Source: Melioribacteraceae bacterium (lineage in GTDB: Bacteria > Bacteroidota > Ignavibacteria > Ignavibacteriales > Melioribacteraceae). Taken from it: 64,000 bases of DNA. Position numbers and translations under genes: made by a program. The DNA is taken from NCBI GenBank assembly GCA_021740785.1, contig JAIOZI010000002.1, forward strand, positions 47,680-111,679. The letters are read 5' to 3'. Within the stretch, counting starts at the first letter, position 1; the number at the start of each line of letters is the position of its first letter. Positions 56,971 to 64,000 of this stretch are shown in pieces. The notes beneath the pieces are model-generated. The model was not told where the DNA came from. It saw only the letters and a program-made list of their open reading frames with translations, and did not search any database.

Positions 56971-58146
56971 ATGGAAAACTTACAACTAAGCAAAATAAAA
57001 ATCGGTGTTATTGGTTCCGGGACGATGGGTAGCGGAATTGCTCAAATTGCAGCAGCAAACAAGCATGATGTTGCGCTTTTCGATATTGATAATGACGCAT
57101 TAATGCGATCAGAGAAAAACCTGAATAATATATTTAACCGTCTTGTTGAGAAGAAAAAAATATCCGAAGATGAGTCAAAACAAATTCTCGGAAGGATTAA
57201 TTTTACAACTGATGTAAATAATCTTTCAAGCAGTAGGTTCGTCTTTGAAGCGGCAATAGAAAAACTTGATGTAAAGCAGAAATTATTTCAACAGGTTGAA
57301 AAAATTTTAGATGAAGAAGCAATACTTGCGACCAACACTTCATCATTATCGGTTACAGCGATAGCATCGGAATGCAATAAACCGGAACGTATAATAGGTA
57401 CGCATTTTTTTAATCCGCCGCCGCTGCTTCCTTTAGTGGAAATTGTTCCCGGGCTGCTCACAAACACAAGCGTTGTTGAATCAATAAAAATATTAATGAA
57501 CTCATGGAATAAAGTTCCCGTAATTGCGAAGGATACACCTGGCTTTATTGTTAATAAAGTTGCGCGTCCTTTTTACGGAGAAGCTTTACGCATTCTTGAT
57601 GAAGGAATTGCAGATGTTCCGACTATTGACTGGGCAATGAAAGAAATCGGGAAGTTTAAAATGGGTCCCTTTGAATTAATGGACTTAATCGGCAACGATG
57701 TAAATTATAAAGTAACCGAAACAGTATTCGAGCAGTATTTTTTTGATCCTCGTTATAAACCTTCTTTCACTCAAAAACGTTTAGTTGATGCGAAACTTTT
57801 TGGCAGAAAAAGCGGAAGAGGTTTTTATGATTACGCGACCGATGCGGTAAAACCGAAACATGTTGAAGATGAAAATCTCGGCATTGAAATTTTCTTTCGA
57901 ATACTATCAATGCTGATAAACGAAGCCGCCGATACATTGATGTTAAGAATCGCATCGAAGGAAGATATTGATTCGGCAATGAAAAAAGGTGTTAATTATC
58001 CTAAGGGCTTATTCGAATGGGCTGATGAAATCGGAGTTGACAAAATTGTAAAACGTTTATCTATGCTTCACGAATTATACGGAGAGGATAGATACCGTGT
58101 ATGTCCTTTATTAAAAAATGGCAATCGAAAAGAGAAAATTTTATGA
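56971..58146 (+). CDS. paaH: 3-hydroxyacyl-CoA dehydrogenase, PaaH-like
   Basis: A 391-aa NAD-dependent dehydrogenase that oxidises 3-hydroxyacyl-CoA to 3-oxoacyl-CoA, here probably 3-hydroxyadipyl-CoA. The Rossmann motif is VIGSGTMGSGIAQIAA (~residues 13-28). ATNTSSLSVTAIA and GTHFFNPPPLLPLVEIV include the catalytic His. GFIVNKVARPFYGEALRI begins the C-terminal dimer domain. It is a stand-alone dehydrogenase without the hydratase half. It overlaps paaI by ATGA and is the first of the lower phenylacetate genes. Confidence 0.92.
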   Translation: MENLQLSKIKIGVIGSGTMGSGIAQIAAANKHDVALFDIDNDALMRSEKNLNNIFNRLVEKKKISEDESKQILGRINFTTDVNNLSSSRFVFEAAIEKLDVKQKLFQQVEKILDEEAILATNTSSLSVTAIASECNKPERIIGTHFFNPPPLLPLVEIVPGLLTNTSVVESIKILMNSWNKVPVIAKDTPGFIVNKVARPFYGEALRILDEGIADVPTIDWAMKEIGKFKMGPFELMDLIGNDVNYKVTETVFEQYFFDPRYKPSFTQKRLVDAKLFGRKSGRGFYDYATDAVKPKHVEDENLGIEIFFRILSMLINEAADTLMLRIASKEDIDSAMKKGVNYPKGLFEWADEIGVDKIVKRLSMLHELYGEDRYRVCPLLKNGNRKEKIL

Positions 58147-58580
58147 ATAAACAGGAATTAGCGGAAAAGGTCGTTTCAAAAATGATTGAGAAGGATGAAT
58201 TCAGTCGCTGGCTCGGCCTTGAAGTAATTGATATTAAGCCGGGTTATTCAAAACTGAGTATGAGAATAAGGAAAGAGATGCTGAACGGATTTCATACATG
58301 TCACGGCGGAGTCACAATGTCTTTTGCAGATAGCGCCTTGGCGTTTGCGTCGAATAATCATAACCGTGTTGCAGTTGCATTAGAAGTGAGTATTGCTTAC
58401 CCCGCACCTGTTTATGAAGGTGATGTTTTAACTGCCGAAGCAATTGAACAAAGCAAAGGAAACAGCGTTGGAGTTTACAACATTATTATAACAAACCAAG
58501 CAGATGTAAAAGTAGGAATATTCAGGGGAACGGTTTATCGAACAAAGAAAGAGCATGTTAAAGTAGAAGAAAAAGAGTAA
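58143..58580 (+). CDS. paaI: PaaI-type acyl-CoA thioesterase
   Basis: A 145-aa hot-dog-fold thioesterase that releases CoA from dead-end phenylacetate intermediates. The core is GFHTCHGGVTMSFADSALAF, with the family G-x2-HGG motif and the catalytic Asp. Later come ALEVSIAYPAPVYEGDVLTA and IFRGTVYR. The start at 58143 is chosen because it overlaps the paaH stop (ATGA); an upstream in-frame start would lie inside paaH. Its last codons run into the 18-bp tandem array. Confidence 0.9.
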   Translation: MNKQELAEKVVSKMIEKDEFSRWLGLEVIDIKPGYSKLSMRIRKEMLNGFHTCHGGVTMSFADSALAFASNNHNRVAVALEVSIAYPAPVYEGDVLTAEAIEQSKGNSVGVYNIIITNQADVKVGIFRGTVYRTKKEHVKVEEKE

Positions 58581-58752
58581 GAATAAGATTAAGAGTAAGA
58601 ATAAGATTAAGAGTAAGAATAAGATTAAGAGTAAGAATAAGAGTAAGATTAAGAATAAGATTAAGAGTAAGAATAAGATTAAGAGTAAGAATAAGATTAA
58701 GAGTAAGAATAAGATTAAGAGTAAGAATAAGATTAAGAGTATGATTAAGATT
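58573..58752. repeat. 18-bp tandem array between paaI and paaJ
   Basis: Ten 18-bp units with consensus AAGAGTAAGAATAAGATT, in exact phase, with three variant units (58627-58662 and 58735-58752). The unit is itself made of AAGANT-type hexamers. It starts in the last codons of paaI. The strand is strongly purine-rich (only A, G and T). Confidence 0.93.
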
Positions 58753-58828
58753 AAGATTTAGGAGTTAGGGTTTAGGAGTATGATTACGAGGAAGAAATTG
58801 AATATGATTAATTAAGGAATGTAGAGTA

Positions 58829-60037
58829 ATGAGAGAAGCATATATAATAGATGGAATCAGAACGCCGATTGGTAAACTCGGCGGTACACTCTCAGCAATT
58901 CGCCCAGATGATTTAGCCGCGCTTACTATGAGAAAAATATTAGAGCGCAATCCTTCTGTTGATCCCGCAGAAATAGACGATGTTATTATCGGATGTGCAA
59001 ATCAAGCCGGAGAGGATAATCGCAATGTTGCACGAATGGCTCTGCTCTTAGCGGGAATTCCGAATACAGTTCCGGGCGAGACGGTTAACCGTTTGTGCGC
59101 ATCGGGTATGAGTGCTGTTATTAATGCTGCACGAGCGGTTATGGTTGGTGACGGTGATTTATATATTGCGGGCGGAGTTGAAAACATGACACGTGCGCCG
59201 CTGGTTCAATCTAAAGCGGAGAGGGCATTTTCCGGGAGAGTTGAAATTTTCGATACATCACTCGGCTGGCGGTTTACAAATCCCAAAATGAAAGAGATGT
59301 ACGGAACGGAATCGATGGGAGAAACTGCTGAAAATTTAGTTGAGAAGTTTGGAATAAGTCGAGAAAACCAGGATGAATTTGCATATTACTCCCAGATGAA
59401 AGCAGCAGAAGCAATAAGAAACGGAAGGTTATCCAGAGAAATTATGCCGGTGGAAATTCCGAAGCGTAAAGCTGAGCCGGAGCTATTCGAGAATGATGAA
59501 TTCGTAAAACCGGAAACAACTTTAGAGATATTATCAAAATTGAAACCTGCATTTAAGAAAAGCGGAAGTGTTACTGCCGGAAATTCCTCCGGGTTAAATG
59601 ACGGGGCGGCTTCGCTGATTATTGCATCGGAAGATGCGGTGAAGAAATTTAATTTGAAACCGCGAGCAAAAATTGTTGCATCAACCGTAGTTGGTGTTGA
59701 GCCGAGAATAATGGGGATAGGTCCGGTTTACGCCACGCGGAAAATCCTGCAAAAGACCAATACAAATCTTGATGATTACGATTTGATTGAATTAAATGAA
59801 GCCTTCGCATCACAAAGTTTAGCTGTATTAAAAGAATTAAATCTCGATCCCAAAGATGAGCGGTTAAACCCTAACGGCGGCGCAATTGCTTTGGGACATC
59901 CTTTGGGAATGAGCGGCGCAAGATTAATTCTTACTGCAATTAACGAACTCGAAATTAAAAATAAAAAACGTGCTCTATGTACACTATGCATTGGCGTAGG
60001 GCAAGGGATGGCAGCGACTATTGAAATTGTCAATTGA
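58829..60037 (+). CDS. paaJ: Acetyl-CoA acyltransferase (thiolase), PaaJ-like
   Basis: A 402-aa thiolase that cleaves 3-oxoadipyl-CoA (and dehydro form) to acetyl-CoA and succinyl-CoA in phenylacetate breakdown. The acylated Cys is in NRLCASGMSAV (~residue 90). The His is in NGGAIALGHPLGMSGARL and the second Cys in CTLCIGVGQGMAA. It is complete. Its stop codon (60035-60037) lies at the very edge of the S23 cassette, whose left repeat supplies the last bases. AGAGTA precedes the ATG weakly. Confidence 0.93.
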   Translation: MREAYIIDGIRTPIGKLGGTLSAIRPDDLAALTMRKILERNPSVDPAEIDDVIIGCANQAGEDNRNVARMALLLAGIPNTVPGETVNRLCASGMSAVINAARAVMVGDGDLYIAGGVENMTRAPLVQSKAERAFSGRVEIFDTSLGWRFTNPKMKEMYGTESMGETAENLVEKFGISRENQDEFAYYSQMKAAEAIRNGRLSREIMPVEIPKRKAEPELFENDEFVKPETTLEILSKLKPAFKKSGSVTAGNSSGLNDGAASLIIASEDAVKKFNLKPRAKIVASTVVGVEPRIMGIGPVYATRKILQKTNTNLDDYDLIELNEAFASQSLAVLKELNLDPKDERLNPNGGAIALGHPLGMSGARLILTAINELEIKNKKRALCTLCIGVGQGMAATIEIVN

Positions 60038-60477
60038 ATATTGTCTATTGACTATTGCTTGGAGTTGACGATCACATTTGAATTTTTAATAATTCAGAGG
60101 GAATTGAAATGACATCGGATGAACTCAAAGAAAGGACAAATAAATTTGCTCATAGATGTGTAAAACTTGCGTTAGCATTGCCAAAAACTAAACTGGGAAT
60201 TCATATTCAGGGGCAATTAATAAGGGCATCAACATCAGTTGCAGCAAATTATCGAGCGGTCTGTATATCTCAATCAAAGAAAACTTTTATTTCCAAACTA
60301 AGTATAGTGATAGAGGAATGTGATGAATCAACATTTTGGATGGAATTTATTATTGAAGAAGAATTGTTAATACCAAAATTAGTTGAGCCGCTTTTAAATG
60401 AATCGAAAGAATTAACTGCCATTTTTATGCAATCGCGTAAAACAGCAAGAGGAATACAATAGTCAATCGACAATATT
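60037..60477. mobile_element. Putative S23 cassette bounded by 21-bp inverted repeats
   Basis: Positions 60037-60057 and 60457-60477 are inverted repeats matching in 20 of 21 bases. Between them lies only the S23 gene (60109-60462), whose stop codon falls inside the right arm. The left arm begins at the last base of the paaJ stop. The left edge resembles direct repeat B at 27566-27586 (20/21). This looks like a small inserted unit in the paa operon. No transposase is present, so mobility would need help in trans. The mobile status is my inference. Confidence 0.6.
60109..60462 (+). CDS. Four-helix bundle protein (S23 family)
   Basis: A 117-aa protein of the S23/23S rRNA-intervening-sequence family. 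It shows the hallmark LIRASTSVAANYRAVC (~residues 38-53) and SKLSIVIEECDESTFWMEFI. The family forms small basic four-helix bundles and was first seen inside 23S rRNA intervening sequences; many bacteria also carry free-standing copies. It is related in fold to the accessory Avd protein of diversity-generating retroelements. No reverse transcriptase is nearby. It interrupts the paaJ-paaY spacing on the same strand. Confidence 0.93.
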   Translation: MTSDELKERTNKFAHRCVKLALALPKTKLGIHIQGQLIRASTSVAANYRAVCISQSKKTFISKLSIVIEECDESTFWMEFIIEEELLIPKLVEPLLNESKELTAIFMQSRKTARGIQ

Positions 60478-60497
60478 AAATAGTAAATGGAGAGGCT

Positions 60498-61100
60498 ATG
60501 ACATACGAATTCAACAACTACAAACCAGTGATACACGAAACTGCATTTGTGCATGAGACTGCAGTTGTGCTGGGGAATGTGATTATCGGGAGAGATGTTT
60601 ATGTTGGTCCCGGTGCAGCAATACGGGCGGACTGGGGAGAAATTATTATCGAAGACGGATGCAATGTTCAGGAAAATTGTGTCGTGCATATGTTTCCGGG
60701 CGTTACGGTAAGATTAAAAGAGAATGCTCACATTGGTCACGGCGCAATAATACATGGAGCAACAATCGGTTACAACTCATTAGTAGGAATGAATGCTGTT
60801 GTGATGGATAATGCTGAAGTCGGAGATGAATGTATAATCGGGGCATTATGTTTTGTGCCGGCAGAAATGAAAATCCCGAATAGAAAAGTTGTTGTGGGCA
60901 ACCCGGCAAAAATTGTGAAAGACGTAACAGATGAAATGGCGGAATGGAAAACAGAAGGCACGAAACTTTATCAGCAGTTGCCGGCTGAGTTATATTCATC
61001 ATTAAAAGAATGTGAACCGCTGCGGGAGGTGCCGAAAGACAGACCGAAAATGGAAATAAAATACAAAACATGGAAAGAGACGAAAGAGAACGGAGGATAG
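60498..61100 (+). CDS. paaY: PaaY-like gamma-carbonic-anhydrase family thioesterase
   Basis: A 200-aa left-handed beta-helix protein. Hexapeptide repeats run through NVIIGRDVYVGPGAAIRADW, and the metal-binding histidines are in ENCVVHMFPGVTV and AHIGHGAIIHGATIG. It ends with LYQQLPAELYSSLKECEPLR, typical of PaaY. PaaY hydrolyses toxic CoA thioesters formed during phenylacetate breakdown. Its stop abuts the paaZ start with no gap. Confidence 0.9.
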   Translation: MTYEFNNYKPVIHETAFVHETAVVLGNVIIGRDVYVGPGAAIRADWGEIIIEDGCNVQENCVVHMFPGVTVRLKENAHIGHGAIIHGATIGYNSLVGMNAVVMDNAEVGDECIIGALCFVPAEMKIPNRKVVVGNPAKIVKDVTDEMAEWKTEGTKLYQQLPAELYSSLKECEPLREVPKDRPKMEIKYKTWKETKENGG

Positions 61101-63131
61101 ATGAAATTACAATCATTCATAAACGGGAATTGGATTGACGGAACGGGAGAAACTGTTGAATTAATGAGTCCCGTAACAGGAGAAAAGATTGCTGAGTACT
61201 CATCGGATGGTTATGATGTTAAAAGTATGTATGAATATGCCAGAAATGTAGGCGGTAAAAATTTACGTGAATTGACATTCCACGAACGCGGCAGAATGTT
61301 GAAATCATTAGCTCAGCATCTAATGGAAAAGAAGAAAGAATTTTACCCGCTTTCATTCCAGACAGGGGCAACAAAGATAGATTCTTGGATTGACATCGAA
61401 GGGGGAATTTCTACAATTTTTACATATGCAAGCAAAAGCCGCCGCGAACTTCCTGATGAAAAAATTTGGGTCGAAGGAAAGATGGAAGCTCTGTCGAAAC
61501 ACGGAACGTTTGTCGGTCAGCATGTCTGCGTTCCTTTGCAAGGCGTTGCACTTCACATCAATGCGTACAACTTTCCAATTTGGGGAATGCTTGAGAAATT
61601 AGGTCCGACACTAATTGCCGGAATGCCCGCGGTAATTAAGCCTGCGCCGGTCTCATCCCATCTTGCAGAGAAAATGGTTCGTGTAATAATTGAATCAAAA
61701 ATATTACCTGAAGGATCGATGCAATTAATTTTAGGTGAACCCGGGGACCTGCTCGATCATTTAGGAAACCAGGATGTCGTAACATTCACCGGGTCAGCGG
61801 AAACGGGACATAAGTTAAAATCACATCCCAACATAATCAAAAACTCCGTGAGGTTTAATTTAGAAGCCGACTCGTTAAATTGTTCAATCCTTGCACCGGA
61901 TGTTAAACCTGAGATGGACGAATTCAAACTTTTCGTTAAAGAAGTCGTGAATGAAATGACGGCTAAAGCCGGACAAAAATGTACCGCCATCCGCAGGGCA
62001 ATAGTACCAAAGCATTTGATGAATGAAGTTATTGATGCTATGAAAGAAAGATTGGCAAAGGTAAAAATCGGGGATCCGAATGATGAGAACACGAGAATGG
62101 GATCACTTGCAGGCAGCCGTTATGTTGAACTTGTGAATCAAAAGATAAAGTTGATGAAAGAATCGCTGGAAGTTGTTTACGAAGGTGGAGAAAAATTCGA
62201 CGAAAATCTTGCGTTCGTTAATCCGCTCTTATTTAAATGCGATAATCCTAATGAATGTTCTGTCCCGCATGAAGTTGAAGCATTCGGACCAGTAAGCACA
62301 GTGATGCCGTATGAAAATATAGACGAAGCAATTAAACTTGCGAATATGGGTCAGGGAAGTTTGGTTGCATCATTGTTCACAGTTGATAACGAAATAGCAA
62401 AGCAGTTTGTGCTCGGCTCCGGTTCGTATCACGGGAGAATAATGATAATGAACAGAGACAGCGCGAAAGAATCAACCGGACACGGATCACCGTTACCGCA
62501 TCTTACACACGGCGGACCCGGTCGCGCAGGCGGTGGAGAGGAAATGGGCGGCTTGCGGGGAATCTTGAAATACATGCAGCGTATTGCATTACAGGGTCAC
62601 CCGACTACTTTGAGTTATGTGTGCAATCAATACATAAACGGCGCAAAACAAATTATAGATATCGTTCACCCGTTCAAGAAACATTTTGATGAATTGAAAA
62701 TCGGTGAAACCTATATTACCCACAGAAGGACAGTAACTGAAACCGATGTTGTTAACTTTGCCGGAATAAGCGGAGATTTTTTCTATGCTCACATGGATGA
62801 TGTGGCTGCGAAGGAATCGATGTTCGAGAAGCGTGTGGCGCACGGTTATTTTGTACTTTCTGCCGCAGCGGGTTTGTTTGTTGATCCTTCGCCCGGACCT
62901 GTAATGGCAAATTACGGGTTAGAAGAATTGCGGTTTATTCGTCCGGTTTATATCGGCGATACAATTCAAGCTAAACTTACATGCAAACAAAAAACAGCAA
63001 AAGAAACAAAGGAAGGAATGGTACCGCAGGGAGTCGTTGAATGGTACGTTGAAGTTGTAAATCAAAATAATGAGGCGGTTGCGGTTTATTCAATTTTAAC
63101 TTTGGTTAAAAGGAAGAATAGTAAAGTTTAG
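61101..63131 (+). CDS. paaZ: Bifunctional oxepin-CoA hydrolase / aldehyde dehydrogenase
   Basis: A 676-aa fusion that opens the oxepin-CoA ring and oxidises the resulting aldehyde to 3-oxo-5,6-dehydrosuberyl-CoA. Residues ~1-520 are an aldehyde dehydrogenase: INAYNFPIWGMLEKLGP, FTGSAETGHKLKSHP, NLEADSLNCSIL, and the catalytic Cys in KAGQKCTAIRRA. Residues ~535-676 are a MaoC-type hydratase: FDELKIGETYITHRRTVTET and FAGISGDFFYAHMDD with the catalytic Asp/His. Both halves appear intact. It is the last paa gene here; the ring-epoxidase genes and the ligase are not in the window. Confidence 0.96.
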   Translation: MKLQSFINGNWIDGTGETVELMSPVTGEKIAEYSSDGYDVKSMYEYARNVGGKNLRELTFHERGRMLKSLAQHLMEKKKEFYPLSFQTGATKIDSWIDIEGGISTIFTYASKSRRELPDEKIWVEGKMEALSKHGTFVGQHVCVPLQGVALHINAYNFPIWGMLEKLGPTLIAGMPAVIKPAPVSSHLAEKMVRVIIESKILPEGSMQLILGEPGDLLDHLGNQDVVTFTGSAETGHKLKSHPNIIKNSVRFNLEADSLNCSILAPDVKPEMDEFKLFVKEVVNEMTAKAGQKCTAIRRAIVPKHLMNEVIDAMKERLAKVKIGDPNDENTRMGSLAGSRYVELVNQKIKLMKESLEVVYEGGEKFDENLAFVNPLLFKCDNPNECSVPHEVEAFGPVSTVMPYENIDEAIKLANMGQGSLVASLFTVDNEIAKQFVLGSGSYHGRIMIMNRDSAKESTGHGSPLPHLTHGGPGRAGGGEEMGGLRGILKYMQRIALQGHPTTLSYVCNQYINGAKQIIDIVHPFKKHFDELKIGETYITHRRTVTETDVVNFAGISGDFFYAHMDDVAAKESMFEKRVAHGYFVLSAAAGLFVDPSPGPVMANYGLEELRFIRPVYIGDTIQAKLTCKQKTAKETKEGMVPQGVVEWYVEVVNQNNEAVAVYSILTLVKRKNSKV

Positions 63132-63299
63132 TAGTTTCTAGATATGGAGAGTTTTGTACTACAAGCACACCGACATTCTGAGTCCGGTTTATGGGCAAGA
63201 ATCTCAATCTGGATAATAATGGAATTTTCCGAGTCCTCACACACTTTAAAAATATCTAGGACATCAAGCCACATGCCTTGACTATAAGCCACAAGACAA

Positions 63300-63728
63300 G
63301 TGTCGGGAAGTCCCGCCTACACTTGCCGGTTAAAGTTGATAAAGGTCCCCGACACCCGGGCATATTAAATAATTGTAGAGCGATTCGCTGAATCGCTTAT
63401 ATTAATTTGAATGAAAGAATTTTTAGAGCCGATCAGCGATCGGCTCTACATAACTGAACCACCACTCACGCATTCATAGCTTTTATTGAGATCACGGTAT
63501 TGCCAATTAAAACTTAGTGCAAAACCGGAATGATAGATTGCTAAAATGCAATTCATAACTCACCCCAACTTTTCCCCTCTCTTTTCCTAGAGGGGAACGA
63601 GTTCTCGAAAAGAAACAAAGGTTTTCAGATTTACATAAATTTGTCCTTTCTTATGAAGATTTACAAACCGTAATAAAATGAAGATTTGGCTGATTTAGGT
63701 GAGTTTACAATAAACAAAATCTGAAAAC
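63300..63728. repeat. Cluster of inverted repeats in the spacer after paaZ
   Basis: Five pairs are visible: GTGTCGGG/CCCGACAC (63300-63307, 63348-63355); 8-bp arms at 63379-63386 and 63390-63397; 11-bp arms TAGAGCCGATC/GATCGGCTCTA (63424-63434, 63438-63448); 9-bp arms at 63572-63580 and 63589-63597; and 12-bp arms at 63621-63632 and 63717-63728. The second and third are variants of one GAGC-GAT-type hairpin. The remainder of 63132-63852 shows no gene. Confidence 0.75.
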
Positions 63729-63852
63729 TGTTAAAACGGGGAGCTTTATTCAAAAGAAAATGCTTTTATCTGAATGAGATAAAAAATTACACTTGAGATT
63801 TAATATGAATTTTAATAAAGTGCGCTGAGGGCAGAAATTTATTGGAGGTGTT

Positions 63853-64000
63853 TTGAAAAACATTTCATTTCTATCAAAACTAAAAAAGTATTTTTTATTG
63901 CTTTTTGTTTTTCTCTCCTTAATTATTCTTACAGCATCAGAGTACACAATACCAAGAGGCGCTTATTCGGTATGTACTGCAGACCTCGACCTTGATGGTG
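63853..64000 (+). CDS. Start of a secreted protein (cut by window end)
   Basis: Starting at TTG 63853 with GGAGG 5-9 bp upstream, the frame stays open to the window end. It encodes a signal peptide (KNISFLSKLKKYFLLLFVFL then SLIILTASEYT), followed by RGAYSVCTADLDLDG. That last part resembles an FG-GAP/VCBS calcium-loop repeat of secreted propellers. No ATG in this frame lies nearby, so the TTG start is likely. Nothing more can be said about its function. Confidence 0.7.
   Translation, partial: MKNISFLSKLKKYFLLLFVFLSLIILTASEYTIPRGAYSVCTADLDLDG

Noticed and set aside
58573..58752. 18-bp periodic repeats as a CRISPR array
   Set aside because: Units are contiguous with no unique spacers, and no cas genes are in the window.
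60109..60462. Avd protein of a diversity-generating retroelement
   Set aside because: No reverse transcriptase, template repeat or variable repeat lies nearby, and the sequence fits the S23 family better.
63750..63947. 65-aa minus-strand ORF near the window end
   Set aside because: It overlaps the plus-strand frame that has a ribosome site and signal peptide, and it encodes no motif.

Overview
The window reads as chromosomal DNA of an AT-rich, Gram-negative member of the Bacteroidota/Chlorobi/Ignavibacteria group. The best single clue is the C-terminal sorting module of the type IX secretion system: conserved NYPNPFNP and LYDILGRE motifs, ending in a short basic/hydrophobic tail. It is found on the proteins ending at 27008, 39866 and 53806. 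PorV/PorQ-like barrels and a TonB-dependent receptor with a carboxypeptidase-regulatory N-domain agree with this. An Ignavibacteriales/Melioribacter-type organism is my best guess. No rRNA, tRNA or CRISPR was found.

Layout. Positions 1-202 hold non-coding nested palindromes. From 0.3 to 21.3 kb is housekeeping: the SAM-cycle pair ahcY-metK with a sugar nucleotidyltransferase (minus strand); an FMN nitronate monooxygenase/FabK-like gene; dxr-rseP; an ECF sigma/anti-sigma/TonB-domain operon; envelope proteins and a response regulator; a SirB1-like protein; an SDR; a DUF3109-rpoN-methyltransferase operon; and hslVU. From 21.4 to 27.7 kb, a secreted beta-propeller lipoprotein and a 1201-aa type IX cargo protein are bracketed by two long direct repeats built around 7-bp tandem units. 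From 28 to 34.3 kb are a paaG-like isomerase, a lipoprotein amidohydrolase, a DUF1697 protein, a secreted NodB-type deacetylase, a DUF4143 ATPase and a PLP deaminase.

From 34.4 to 56.7 kb, twelve consecutive minus-strand genes form a glycan-utilisation locus. It contains a LacI regulator with a recognisable promoter and operator, a surface CBM9-like protein, a TonB-dependent receptor, a 1048-aa surface protein, a PorV/PorQ-like protein, a GH94 phosphorylase, a GH2 hydrolase, a surface GH144 endo-glucanase, a sugar ABC importer without its ATPase, and a periplasmic GH3 beta-glucosidase. The GH144+GH3 pair points to beta-1,2-glucan as substrate. The inferred flow is: GH144 cuts at the surface, the receptor carries oligosaccharides in, GH3 trims in the periplasm, the ABC permeases import, and GH94/GH2 finish in the cytoplasm.

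From 57 to 63.1 kb lies the lower phenylacetyl-CoA pathway: paaH, paaI, paaJ, paaY and paaZ on the plus strand. It is interrupted by an 18-bp tandem array and by a small S23/four-helix-bundle gene that sits exactly between 21-bp inverted repeats. These inverted repeats share sequence with the long direct repeats at 21 and 27 kb. This S23 cassette and its repeat family is the most promising unexplained system here. The window ends in a hairpin-rich spacer and the first codons of another secreted protein.
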